Source: CAWGHZ01 sp963822575 (GTDB lineage Bacteria; Pseudomonadota; Alphaproteobacteria; MPNO01; DASWLB01). Taken from it: a DNA stretch of 64,000 nt. Made by a program: the position numbers and the translations under genes. Where the stretch lies: the NCBI GenBank assembly GCA_963822575.1, contig CAWGHZ010000004.1, forward strand, positions 868,001 through 932,000, written 5' to 3'. The notes under the pieces are model-generated. The model saw only the letters and a list, made by a program, of their open reading frames with translations, was not told the origin of the DNA and ran no database searches. Shown one piece after another: positions 8,997-16,226 of this stretch (position 1 is the first letter of the stretch; each line of letters starts with the position of its first letter).

Positions 8997-10013
8997 ATGC
9001 GTCAGAGTTTCGTTTTCGCCGCCGGGCTGGCCGCGCTGATGGGGGCGGTGCCCGTCGCGGGGAAGGCTGCCGACAAGGTCACCCTGCGCTTCGCGTCCAC
9101 CACCGTGCCGACCTCCAAAGTTAACGTGTGGGGCGTCGCGCCGTGGATCAAGGACGTCGAGAAGGCGTCGGGCGGCACGCTGGAGATCAAGCTGTTCACC
9201 GGCAACTCCATTGCCACGGTCTCCAATGTCTATGACCGCACCATCGCCGGGGTCGCCGACATGTCGTTCGGAATCTTCGGCCCTTTCTACGACATCTTCC
9301 CGCAGGTGTTCGTCGCCGGCCTGCCCTTCGAGGCATCGAACTGCACCGAGGCGTCGGTCGCGCTCGCGCGGCTCTACGACAAGGGGCTGATCAGCGGCGA
9401 GTTCTCCAAGGTGAAGGTGCTGTCGCTGTTCAATTTCGGCGCGCCGGCGATCAACTCCAACAAGCCGATCAAGACGGTCGAGGACATGCAGGGCCTCAAG
9501 ATCGCCGTCTCCGGCCGAATCGTCGGCGACGTCGTAACTGCGGTCGGCGGCACGCCGATCACCATGGGCCCGCCGGACTTCTACCAGGCGATGAGCCGCG
9601 GCACCGTTCAGGGCATCGCGGTCGGCTGGCCCGCGATCATGAGCTTCAAGCTCGACGAGGTCACCAACCATCACCTGGAGACCGACGCCGGGCTGTTCCC
9701 CGCCTTCATCTTCATGAACAAGCGCGCCTATGAACGCCTCGCCGGACCGGCGAAGAAAGCGGTCGACCAATATTCCGGCGCGGTGTTCTTCAAGCGCATG
9801 GGCGAGGTGACCGACCGCCAGAACTCGGAAGGGCGCGAACTGACCCTCAAGAAGAAGGGCCAGGCGGTGACGCAGCTTGCGCCGACCGAGGCCCAGCGCT
9901 GGAAGAAGCTCGCCGCGCCGATCGTCGGCCAGTGGGCGAAGACCACGCCCAACGGTCCCGCGGTCCTCGCCGCCTTCCGTCAGGCCATCGCCGACATCCG
10001 CGCGGGGAAGTAG
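8997..10013 (+). CDS. TRAP transporter substrate-binding protein (DctP family), orphan
   Basis: Exported binding protein of 338 residues with signal peptide MRQSFVFAAGLAALMGAVPV and mature start near KAADKVTLRFAS. The fold signature includes the DMQGLKIAVSGR segment and the following GPPDFYQAMSRGTVQGI pocket region. A good Shine-Dalgarno (AAGGAG) precedes the ATG. TRAP systems need DctQ and DctM membrane subunits, and neither is encoded in this window. It differs clearly from the two paralogues at 47.7 and 50.7 kb. A second Rieske oxygenase lies convergently downstream, so an aromatic acid ligand is possible but unproven. Confidence 0.9.
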   Translation: MRQSFVFAAGLAALMGAVPVAGKAADKVTLRFASTTVPTSKVNVWGVAPWIKDVEKASGGTLEIKLFTGNSIATVSNVYDRTIAGVADMSFGIFGPFYDIFPQVFVAGLPFEASNCTEASVALARLYDKGLISGEFSKVKVLSLFNFGAPAINSNKPIKTVEDMQGLKIAVSGRIVGDVVTAVGGTPITMGPPDFYQAMSRGTVQGIAVGWPAIMSFKLDEVTNHHLETDAGLFPAFIFMNKRAYERLAGPAKKAVDQYSGAVFFKRMGEVTDRQNSEGRELTLKKKGQAVTQLAPTEAQRWKKLAAPIVGQWAKTTPNGPAVLAAFRQAIADIRAGK

Positions 10014-10032
10014 CAACGGAGGCAACCACTCC

Positions 10033-10153
10033 CCGTTCGTGCTGAGCAGCGTTCGCGCGAAGCGCGGACGGGTATCGAAGGACGAGAGCGGCGCGGTCGT
10101 GCCACCGTCGCCCTTCGATACGCCCGCTACGCGGGGCTACTCAGGGCGAACGG
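10033..10153. repeat. Dispersed intergenic palindromic repeat, copy A
   Basis: Element between convergent genes whose ends are complementary: CCGTTCGTGCTGAGCAG at the left and CTACTCAGGGCGAACGG at the right. Inside are GTATCGAAGGACGA and its near-complement TCGCCCTTCGATAC, so it can fold into a long imperfect hairpin. A second copy with the same order of motifs lies at 47485-47599. It is probably a REP-like or miniature element, and could terminate both converging transcripts. Confidence 0.7.
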
Positions 10154-10173
10154 GCTTTGTTGTTTTGCTGCCG

Positions 10174-11454
10174 CTACTCCGCGAGCTCGGCGAGCGTCTC
10201 GGTGCGGACGCGGTGGTGGGGCACGAGGCTCTGCCAGGTCGCGCCGGCGGCAAGCTCGGTGTCGGCGACGCCGGTGATCTTCGCCATGGAGGGGAGCGCC
10301 GGCGGCGGCCTATCTGCGGCGAGCGCGCGCGCCGCGGTCAGGAGCACGCGGCGCGTGTGGATCACCGCCGCATCGGCCGGCACGAGATGCTCCTTCGTGC
10401 GGTCGAAGATTGGCCCCATCGAGAGCGCGACGGCGGCGTCCTCCTGCTCGAGGCCGGCGAAACCGCCCCAACGGTCCTTCATGGTCGAACGGTCCTGGCC
10501 GAAGCGGTTCTCCCACGTCGCGCGCCATTTGAAGTCGGTCTCGGAATAGAGACGCTCGTCGCCGATTCCCGAAAGGGAGCGGTGGTGCGCGCGCTCGTAC
10601 GGCGTCTTCGAGTGCACGATGATGTAGGTGGAGGTGTTCTCGTCGTCGAGCGGCACCTCGAACAGGGTGGCGACGCGCGCCTGAGCCGGGATGATGCGCG
10701 TCGACGGCAGGATGAACGGCACGATGCGCACGCTTTGCCCACCCGAGGCCGTCCGGCGGATTGCGGCGTAGTGGAAGCCGAAATCGGTGGTCTCGATGGA
10801 TAGCGCCGGCGCGTTGTCGTCGACGGCGAGCGCGCCGGGGTTGAGCGCGTCGGTGTTGGGCGTGAAGCCGCCCTGCTGCCAGCCCGGCCGCGCCTGGTCC
10901 GAGTGCAGGATGCCGACATGCGACGAATCCATGCCGCCTTCGAGAAGCTGCAGGTAGTTGCAGCGGATGTCGATGCGCTCGATGTTGCGGTGGGACGGGG
11001 GGGCCTCGAGGAACGCGAAGTCGGGGAAGGGGGGCTTGGCCTCGGCCGGGCCGAAATAGCCCCAGATCAGCCCACCCGCCTCGCGCACCGGATAGGTCCT
11101 GGCGCGGAACTTCGCCTGGAAGGCGGGGTTCGGATAGTTCGGCGAGTCGAGAAGGTGCCCCTCCACGTCGAACTTCCAGCCGTGATAGAGGCAGCGGATG
11201 CCGCACTCCTCGACGCGGCCCAGCGCAAGCGACGCGCCGCGGTGCGGGCAGCGCTCGTCCATCAGCCCGAGCCGGCCGGACGTGTCGCGGAACAGCACGT
11301 AATCCTCGCCGCAGAAGCGGGCGCGGACCGGATCGCCGTCAGGCCGCACCGCCTGGCTCGCCAGCGCGATCGGCGTCCAGTAGCGGCGGAACAGCCGACC
11401 CATCGGCGTCGCCGGTCCTACCCGGCACAGAAGCTCGTTGTCCTCTTTGCGCAT
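10174..11454 (-). CDS. Rieske [2Fe-2S] aromatic oxygenase, oxygenase subunit
   Basis: Oxygenase of 426 residues, homologous to the one at 5.1 kb: its N-terminus MRKEDNELLCRVGPATPMG aligns without gaps and the Rieske ligands fall at the same positions (C69, H71 in CPHRGAS; C88, H91 in CLYHGW). The catalytic iron region appears as GGMDSSHVGILH, with D and H spaced as in phthalate-dioxygenase-type enzymes. No reductase or ferredoxin is adjacent. The Shine-Dalgarno before the ATG at 11454 is weak. Convergent with a TRAP binding protein. It would attack an aromatic acid, possibly by demethylation or ring hydroxylation; the substrate is unknown. Confidence 0.87.
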   Translation of the reverse strand: MRKEDNELLCRVGPATPMGRLFRRYWTPIALASQAVRPDGDPVRARFCGEDYVLFRDTSGRLGLMDERCPHRGASLALGRVEECGIRCLYHGWKFDVEGHLLDSPNYPNPAFQAKFRARTYPVREAGGLIWGYFGPAEAKPPFPDFAFLEAPPSHRNIERIDIRCNYLQLLEGGMDSSHVGILHSDQARPGWQQGGFTPNTDALNPGALAVDDNAPALSIETTDFGFHYAAIRRTASGGQSVRIVPFILPSTRIIPAQARVATLFEVPLDDENTSTYIIVHSKTPYERAHHRSLSGIGDERLYSETDFKWRATWENRFGQDRSTMKDRWGGFAGLEQEDAAVALSMGPIFDRTKEHLVPADAAVIHTRRVLLTAARALAADRPPPALPSMAKITGVADTELAAGATWQSLVPHHRVRTETLAELAE

Positions 11455-11612
11455 GCGTGCGTTCCCGTGTCCGTTCCGTACGGCAGTACCACGCCCGCCA
11501 CTCTATCGGGCGGCGGGCGGCACTTCAACGCGGCGCGCTTGACCTGCATCAACGCGCGCCGGCGGGCGCGGATTACTGTGCGCGGGTCGGGTTTTCGGCA
11601 GCGGAGGCGATC

Positions 11613-11753
11613 ATGGACGCGTTCTGGACGGTCTTCGTATATGCAGCCTGGGCGGCGAGCGCGACACTCACGCTCGCGAGCGCCGCGTCGGCCGCTCGCC
11701 GCGGACGGCGCGCCCGCGTGCGCGCGACCCTGACCCGGCCGCACGCACGCTGA
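11613..11753 (+). CDS. Small predicted membrane protein, 46 residues
   Basis: Short reading frame starting MDAFWTVFVYAAWAASATL and ending in an arginine-rich tail, so it would be a single membrane helix with a basic cytoplasmic end. A clear GGAGG lies five bases before the ATG, the main support for it being real. It does not overlap another gene. No family recognised. Confidence 0.4.
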   Translation: MDAFWTVFVYAAWAASATLTLASAASAARRGRRARVRATLTRPHAR

Positions 11754-11764
11754 CGCGACGTCGG

Positions 11765-11784
11765 CAGAGTTTTACGAAACTCTG
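11765..11784. terminator. Perfect stem-loop between converging genes
   Basis: CAGAGTTT-TACG-AAACTCTG: eight-base-pair perfect stem closed by a UACG loop, a member of the stable UNCG class. It lies after the small gene ending at 11753 and beyond the 3' end of the gene at 11908-12201. There is no T-run on either side, so factor-independent termination would be weak; an RNA-stabilising 3' hairpin is the alternative. Confidence 0.4.
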
Positions 11785-11907
11785 ATAAATCTCGCAGCGG
11801 CGGAAGAACTCCACCGCGGGTTTACACTATTCGAAAACGAGGACGCCCGCGAATTGCGGCGCCGTGCCGGCTCGTTCGGGGCGAGCCGACGCGGCATCGC
11901 GCTGTCG

Positions 11908-12201
11908 TTACGCGGCGTTCGGCCGCTCGACGATGACGCGGCCGCGCCCGCGCCGCACCAGATAACCGCCGCGCGGAATGCGCAACTTGTTCGATTTGAC
12001 GAGCGGATGAAGGCTATCGGCGATCAGCGTTGCGTTCTTGTCGGCGGCATCGCCGCCGCTCGTCCCGGACTTCAGGTACCATTCGGAAAAGGCCTTTTCC
12101 GCGATCTCGGGGCCGAGCGATTTGCGCAGCGCGTTCAGCTTGCGTAGCTCACCCTTACTCAGGTCCCTCTCGCTGAACTTCTGGGCCGGTTTGCGGGGCA
12201 T
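11908..12201 (-). CDS. Conserved-looking hypothetical protein, 97 residues
   Basis: Basic soluble protein starting MPRKPAQKFSERDLSKGELR and ending in an arginine-rich strand region (GGYLVRRGRGRVIVE). The middle segment, including LRKSLGPEIAEKAFSEWY, is predicted helical. The ATG at 12201 has GGAG nine bases upstream; an ATG 15 bases earlier overlaps that site and is less likely. Composition suggests nucleic-acid binding, but no family is recognised. A good promoter with an embedded inverted repeat lies just upstream. Confidence 0.6.
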   Translation of the reverse strand: MPRKPAQKFSERDLSKGELRKLNALRKSLGPEIAEKAFSEWYLKSGTSGGDAADKNATLIADSLHPLVKSNKLRIPRGGYLVRRGRGRVIVERPNAA

Positions 12202-12227
12202 TATTGGGGGCTCCATCAATTAAGGTT

Positions 12228-12266
12228 GCGAGGCGCATACATATCGCCTCGCTTCATTGGCGACAA
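12228..12266 (-). promoter_or_regulatory. Promoter with perfect inverted repeat overlapping -10
   Basis: Reading leftward, TTGTCG (12266-12261), a 17-base spacer, then TATGTA (12243-12238) form a sigma70-like promoter for the gene starting at 12201. A perfect 8+8 inverted repeat, GCGAGGCG (12228-12235) and CGCCTCGC (12245-12252), brackets the -10 element. That is the usual place for a repressor operator; a 5' hairpin in the transcript is the alternative. Confidence 0.5.
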
Positions 12267-12656
12267 GAGCGTACGGCCGCGCGGACAAAGATTCCGTTCG
12301 ATTGTCCGGTTCTGCGACTTTTACGCGATTTTCAAACCGCAAATGCACCGTTCTGGCGTTGGCAAGCTTAAGCGGGAGGGGAATAATGCGGTGAAATAGG
12401 TGCGCCGATCGACCCGCGTTCTCCATCCATTCCGGTGGTTAATATTCGCCCCGGCGGCGCGAATGAATGATCGTGTCGTCCAACGTTGCGAATCGGCATC
12501 CCGCTCGTGCCGCAAACAATACGTAGTTTTACTTATTGCGCGGTCAATTCGTTGTCCGGATTGTCGGCGGCGGTTCGGCGGTCGGCCACATTGTCAGCGG
12601 CGGGGGGCATCGCTAGTGTCGCCCGCGTATCGGGTGGCGCAGCAAGGAGGGTGGTG
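12253..12656. other. Gene-free stretch, relatively AT-rich
   Basis: About 400 bases between the divergent gene at 12201 and the dehydrogenase at 12657. Beyond the promoter listed separately, I see only a short direct repeat, ATTGTC(G/A)GCGGCGG, near 12561 and 12591, and a GCTAGTGT -10-like hexamer region at about 12612. Short reading frames here lack ribosome sites and recognisable products. No RNA gene is evident. Confidence 0.5.
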
Positions 12657-13613
12657 ATGGCGGCGGAGGGCGCGGCGAAGGAGGGGCTGAAGGCGCATAG
12701 GATCGGCTGGATCGGCGCCGGGCGGATGGGTTACGCGATGGTTCACCGGCTGGTCGAAGCCGGGGCCGACGTGGCGGTATGGAACCGCACGCGTGCCAAG
12801 GCGGAGCCATTGGCCGCCGAGGGCGCGAAGGTCGTCGACAGGCCCGTCGAGCTTGCCGATCGCGACATCGTGTTCACCGTGCTCGCGGGCTCGAAGGATT
12901 TCGTCGCTGTCACCACCGGTCCCGACGGCGTGCTGACGGCGATGGGGCGCGCGCCCCGCATCCTGGTCAATTCGACCACCGTCTCGGCCGAGGCTTCGGC
13001 CGAGGTCAGGGCCGCCGCGGCCAAGGCCGGCACCGCCATGCTGGCCGCGCCGGTTTCGGGCAACGCCAAGGTGGTGAAGGCGGGCAAGCTCACCTTCGCC
13101 GTCTCGGGGCCCGAGGAGGCGTTCGCGACCGTCCGGCCTTATTTCGATGCGTTGGGCACCGGGGCCGCCTGGGTCGGCGAGGGCGAGGTCGCGCGCATCG
13201 TCAAGATCTGCCACAACGTGCTTCTCGGCGTGGTCATCCAGTCGATGGCCGAAATCACCGTTCTCGCCGAGAAATCGGGCGTTCCGCGCCACGCCTTCCT
13301 CGAGTTCCTCAATCGTTCGGTCATGGGCTCGATGTTCACGCGCTACAAGTCGCCGGCGCTCGTGAACCTCGACTATTCGGTCACCTTCTCGCCCGAGCTT
13401 CTGCGCAAGGACCTCGACCTCGGCCTCGCCCAGGCACGCACGCTCGACGTGCCCATGCCGCTCGCCGCCATGGCGCGCGAGATCGTCCAGTCCCTGATCG
13501 GCAACGGATACGGCGACCAGGATTTCGCGGCCCTTCTCTCGCTCGAGGCCAAGGCTGCGGGGCTCGATCTCAAGCCCGAAAACGTCAAGGTCGGCGACGG
13601 CCTCACGTCCTGA
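12657..13613 (+). CDS. Beta-hydroxyacid dehydrogenase (3-hydroxyisobutyrate dehydrogenase family)
   Basis: NAD(P)-dependent enzyme of 318 residues that oxidises a 3-hydroxy acid or reduces the matching semialdehyde. Dinucleotide fingerprint GWIGAGRMGYAM near residue 17, substrate-binding region NSTTVSAEASAEV, AAPVSGNAKVVKAG, and the catalytic lysine in ARIVKICHNVLLG with its following asparagine. The ATG at 12657 has AAGGAGG six bases upstream, which fixes the start; an open extension to 12486 is unsupported. It is monocistronic. The substrate (3-hydroxyisobutyrate, tartronate semialdehyde or other) is not resolved. Confidence 0.88.
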   Translation: MAAEGAAKEGLKAHRIGWIGAGRMGYAMVHRLVEAGADVAVWNRTRAKAEPLAAEGAKVVDRPVELADRDIVFTVLAGSKDFVAVTTGPDGVLTAMGRAPRILVNSTTVSAEASAEVRAAAAKAGTAMLAAPVSGNAKVVKAGKLTFAVSGPEEAFATVRPYFDALGTGAAWVGEGEVARIVKICHNVLLGVVIQSMAEITVLAEKSGVPRHAFLEFLNRSVMGSMFTRYKSPALVNLDYSVTFSPELLRKDLDLGLAQARTLDVPMPLAAMAREIVQSLIGNGYGDQDFAALLSLEAKAAGLDLKPENVKVGDGLTS

Positions 13614-13740
13614 CTCCGGGCCGGCGGCGGCGCGGCTCGCCGGCGCCGGCCCCCCGCACACTACGAACGCTCTGAATCCGATTCATCCGTCCGCGCCCCC
13701 GTAGAAGGGGCGGGGGCGAACGATAAGAAAGGGGGGCTTC

Positions 13741-15663
13741 GTGATCGATAGACCTCATCGGATGCGTGGGCTTGCGGCCGGCCTTGCCCTCTGCGTGGCC
13801 GCTGCCGCCGCAGCGCAGGCGGCGGTTCCGCGGGTCGAGGAGTTGCGCGGCCTGTCGCTCCAGGAACTCGCCAACATCGACGTGACCGGCGTGTTCAAGC
13901 GGCCCGAGCCGCTGAGCAAGACCCCGGCCTCGGTCTACGTCATCACGCGCGAGGATATCCGTCGGTCGGGCGCACGAACGCTCGTCGAGGCGCTGCGGCT
14001 CGCCCCCAATCTCGAGGTGGCGCGACGCAACGCCAACGACTATGCCGTCACGGCGCGAGGATTCGACTTCTACCAGGCGTCCAACAAGATGCTCGTCGAA
14101 ATAGACGGGCGCTCGATCTACACACCGCTGCATGCCGGCGTGCTGTGGGACGAACAGCAGGTGCCGATTGAGGACATCGACCGCATCGAGGTGATCAGCG
14201 GCCCGGCCGGCACGATTTGGGGCGCCAATGCCGTCAACGGCGTGATCAACGTCATCACGCGAGATGCGCACGATACGCAAGGTGGCTACGGGCGGCTGGA
14301 CGTCGGCTCGCAGGACAGCGGCGGCACCGCGCAGTATGGCGGCAGGTTCGGCTCGAACGGGGCGTTCCGCGTCTACGGCCAAGGAAGCAATTTTGGCGAG
14401 ACACGTAACGCCAACGGGACGGGGCGCAACGACGATTGGCGGGCACGCCAAGGCGGCTTCCGGGCCGACTGGTCCCACGGCGCCGACGCTTTCAACCTCG
14501 AAGGGGATGCCTACCGCAATACGGTCAGCGAGGGCATGCCGGCCAAGTTCAACACGGGCGGGAACATCACCGGCCATTGGACCCGCCAGCTCGACAATGA
14601 CTCCTCCGTTGCACTGCAAGCCTATTACCTCCGTGCCGACCGCGAGCCGTTGGACACCACCGACGATCTCGACACGTTCGACATCGAGGGCCGTCACAAT
14701 TTCCGGCTCGGGCAAAGCAACGAGGTCGTCTGGGGTGCGGGCTACCGGCTCAACCGCACCACGTTCCGTCCGAACATGTCGGCGCCATTCTTCATCACCG
14801 ATCCGCCGTCCGAGCACATCCACATCGCCAACCTCTTTGCGGAGGACACGGTCGCGCTGCGCCCCGACCTCAAGTTCACGTTCGGGAGCAAGTTCGAATA
14901 TTCCTCCCTGAGCGGGATGGAGGTCATGCCGAGCGTCCGTGCCGGATGGCAGTTCGCCCAGGACCATTTCCTGTGGGCGGCGGTCTCGCGTGCGGTCCGG
15001 ACCCCGAGCGTCATCGATCGCGATTTCAGGACGATTCCGGCGATCACGCTGTTTCGGAAGGCCGGCGACTCGTTCGACAGCGAGAAACTGATCGCCTACG
15101 AGCTGGGCTATCGCGGCCGCCCGGACGATCGGTCGACCCTGTCTGTGACCGCCTACTATCACGACTATGACGACCTGCGCATCATCGAGACCGTGCCGGG
15201 CACCACGCAGATAACGTTCGGCAACGGTCTGAGCGGTTTTACTGCAGGGGTCGAAGTCTGGGGCGACTATCGGGTGACCAGCCGCTGGCGGCTCATGGCG
15301 GGCGCAAATCTCCTGCGCAAACGTCTCACTCTCGGGCCGAACGCGATCACGACGGCGCTCGAGCAGCACGAGGGAGACGACCCCGCCTACCAGCTCTTCC
15401 TGCGGTCCTATTTCAATATCACCGATGACATCGAGTTCGATGTCAATGTGCGCAAGGTCGGCCCGCTGCCATTCCCCCAGATTCCCGGCTATGTCGGCTT
15501 GGACCTCCATCTCGGTTGGCACGTGACCGACCGGGTGGAACTTGCCCTTGTGGGACAGAACCTGGCAGCACCGAACCATATCGAGACCGGTACGGCCGCC
15601 GCCACCGATTACCGCGGCGAAATCCCGCGCGCCGTCTATGGCAGCATCACCGTGAAATTCTGA
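13741..15663 (+). CDS. TonB-dependent outer-membrane receptor
   Basis: Outer-membrane transporter of 640 residues. Signal peptide within the first 30 residues; then a plug domain from SKTPASVYVITREDIRRSG through MLVEIDGRSIYTP and IDRIEVISGPAGTIWGANA; then a beta-barrel ending in YGSITVKF, the usual aromatic C-terminus. The GTG at 13741 is preferred because AAAGGGGGG precedes it, while ATG 13762 has no such site. The stop overlaps the next start by one base (TGATG). It heads an operon with a YfiR-like periplasmic protein and a hybrid kinase, so it may serve sensing as well as uptake. The ligand is not known. Confidence 0.92.
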   Translation: MIDRPHRMRGLAAGLALCVAAAAAAQAAVPRVEELRGLSLQELANIDVTGVFKRPEPLSKTPASVYVITREDIRRSGARTLVEALRLAPNLEVARRNANDYAVTARGFDFYQASNKMLVEIDGRSIYTPLHAGVLWDEQQVPIEDIDRIEVISGPAGTIWGANAVNGVINVITRDAHDTQGGYGRLDVGSQDSGGTAQYGGRFGSNGAFRVYGQGSNFGETRNANGTGRNDDWRARQGGFRADWSHGADAFNLEGDAYRNTVSEGMPAKFNTGGNITGHWTRQLDNDSSVALQAYYLRADREPLDTTDDLDTFDIEGRHNFRLGQSNEVVWGAGYRLNRTTFRPNMSAPFFITDPPSEHIHIANLFAEDTVALRPDLKFTFGSKFEYSSLSGMEVMPSVRAGWQFAQDHFLWAAVSRAVRTPSVIDRDFRTIPAITLFRKAGDSFDSEKLIAYELGYRGRPDDRSTLSVTAYYHDYDDLRIIETVPGTTQITFGNGLSGFTAGVEVWGDYRVTSRWRLMAGANLLRKRLTLGPNAITTALEQHEGDDPAYQLFLRSYFNITDDIEFDVNVRKVGPLPFPQIPGYVGLDLHLGWHVTDRVELALVGQNLAAPNHIETGTAAATDYRGEIPRAVYGSITVKF

Positions 15664-16226
15664 TGCGGCACAGGCCGACCATGGCGCGACTGCGCTGCCT
15701 TACGGCGGCCGCGTGTCTCGCAATTGCGGCCGCAACGCCTCAGCCCGCGCACGCCCTGGACTCCGACCTTGCCCGGGCAGTGAAGGCGGCCTTCGTCTAC
15801 AAGTTCGCGGCCTTCGTCGACTGGCCGCCGGGGGCGTTTCCTGGTCCTGCTGCGCCGTTCCGCATCTGCGTCGTCGGCGACGAGGGGTTCGGCCAACTGG
15901 TCGGGCGGGCCGCGGCAGGCCAGCGCGTGCGCGACCGTGCGATCGCGGTCGCACAGTTCGCCACGCTGCCGCCCGGAATGAACTGCCAGATCATGTTCGT
16001 CGGGCCCTACGGGCCCGATCCGGTCTCGCGCGACCTGGCGGCCGTGCATGGCCGGCCGGTGCTGACCGTGACCGACGAGGTCACCAGCGGCGACGGGAAA
16101 GGAATCGTGAATTTCGTGATCCGGGGCGGTCGGGTCCGGTTCGAGATCGACCGGCGCCTCGCGATCGAAGGCGGACTCGCGATCAGTCCCAAGGTGCTCG
16201 AGCTCGCGGTGGAGGTCAGGGAATGA
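15663..16226 (+). CDS. YfiR-family periplasmic protein (DUF4154)
   Basis: Exported protein of 187 residues, signal peptide ending near QPAHALDSD. The family hallmarks are AVKAAFVYKFAAFVDWP close to the mature N-terminus, the FRICVVGDEGFG strand, and the closing GKGIVNFVIRGGRVRFEID with INxxxA-like IEGGLAISPKVLELA. In Pseudomonas, YfiR is a periplasmic inhibitor of the diguanylate cyclase YfiN and responds to redox and outer-membrane signals. Here the downstream partner is a histidine kinase. It overlaps the receptor by one base and the kinase by four (ATGA), so the three are made together. Regulation of that kinase is my inference. Confidence 0.88.
   Translation: MRHRPTMARLRCLTAAACLAIAAATPQPAHALDSDLARAVKAAFVYKFAAFVDWPPGAFPGPAAPFRICVVGDEGFGQLVGRAAAGQRVRDRAIAVAQFATLPPGMNCQIMFVGPYGPDPVSRDLAAVHGRPVLTVTDEVTSGDGKGIVNFVIRGGRVRFEIDRRLAIEGGLAISPKVLELAVEVRE

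Noticed and set aside
12400..12657. Short open frames upstream of the beta-hydroxyacid dehydrogenase.
   Set aside because: No ribosome sites and no recognisable products; the dehydrogenase start at 12657 is fixed by AAGGAGG.
13675..13740. Terminator or riboswitch before the TonB receptor (CGCCCCC...GGGGGCG hairpin).
   Set aside because: The arms are simple C/G runs around the ribosome site region, with no T tract and no known riboswitch core; the space is too short for a cobalamin element.
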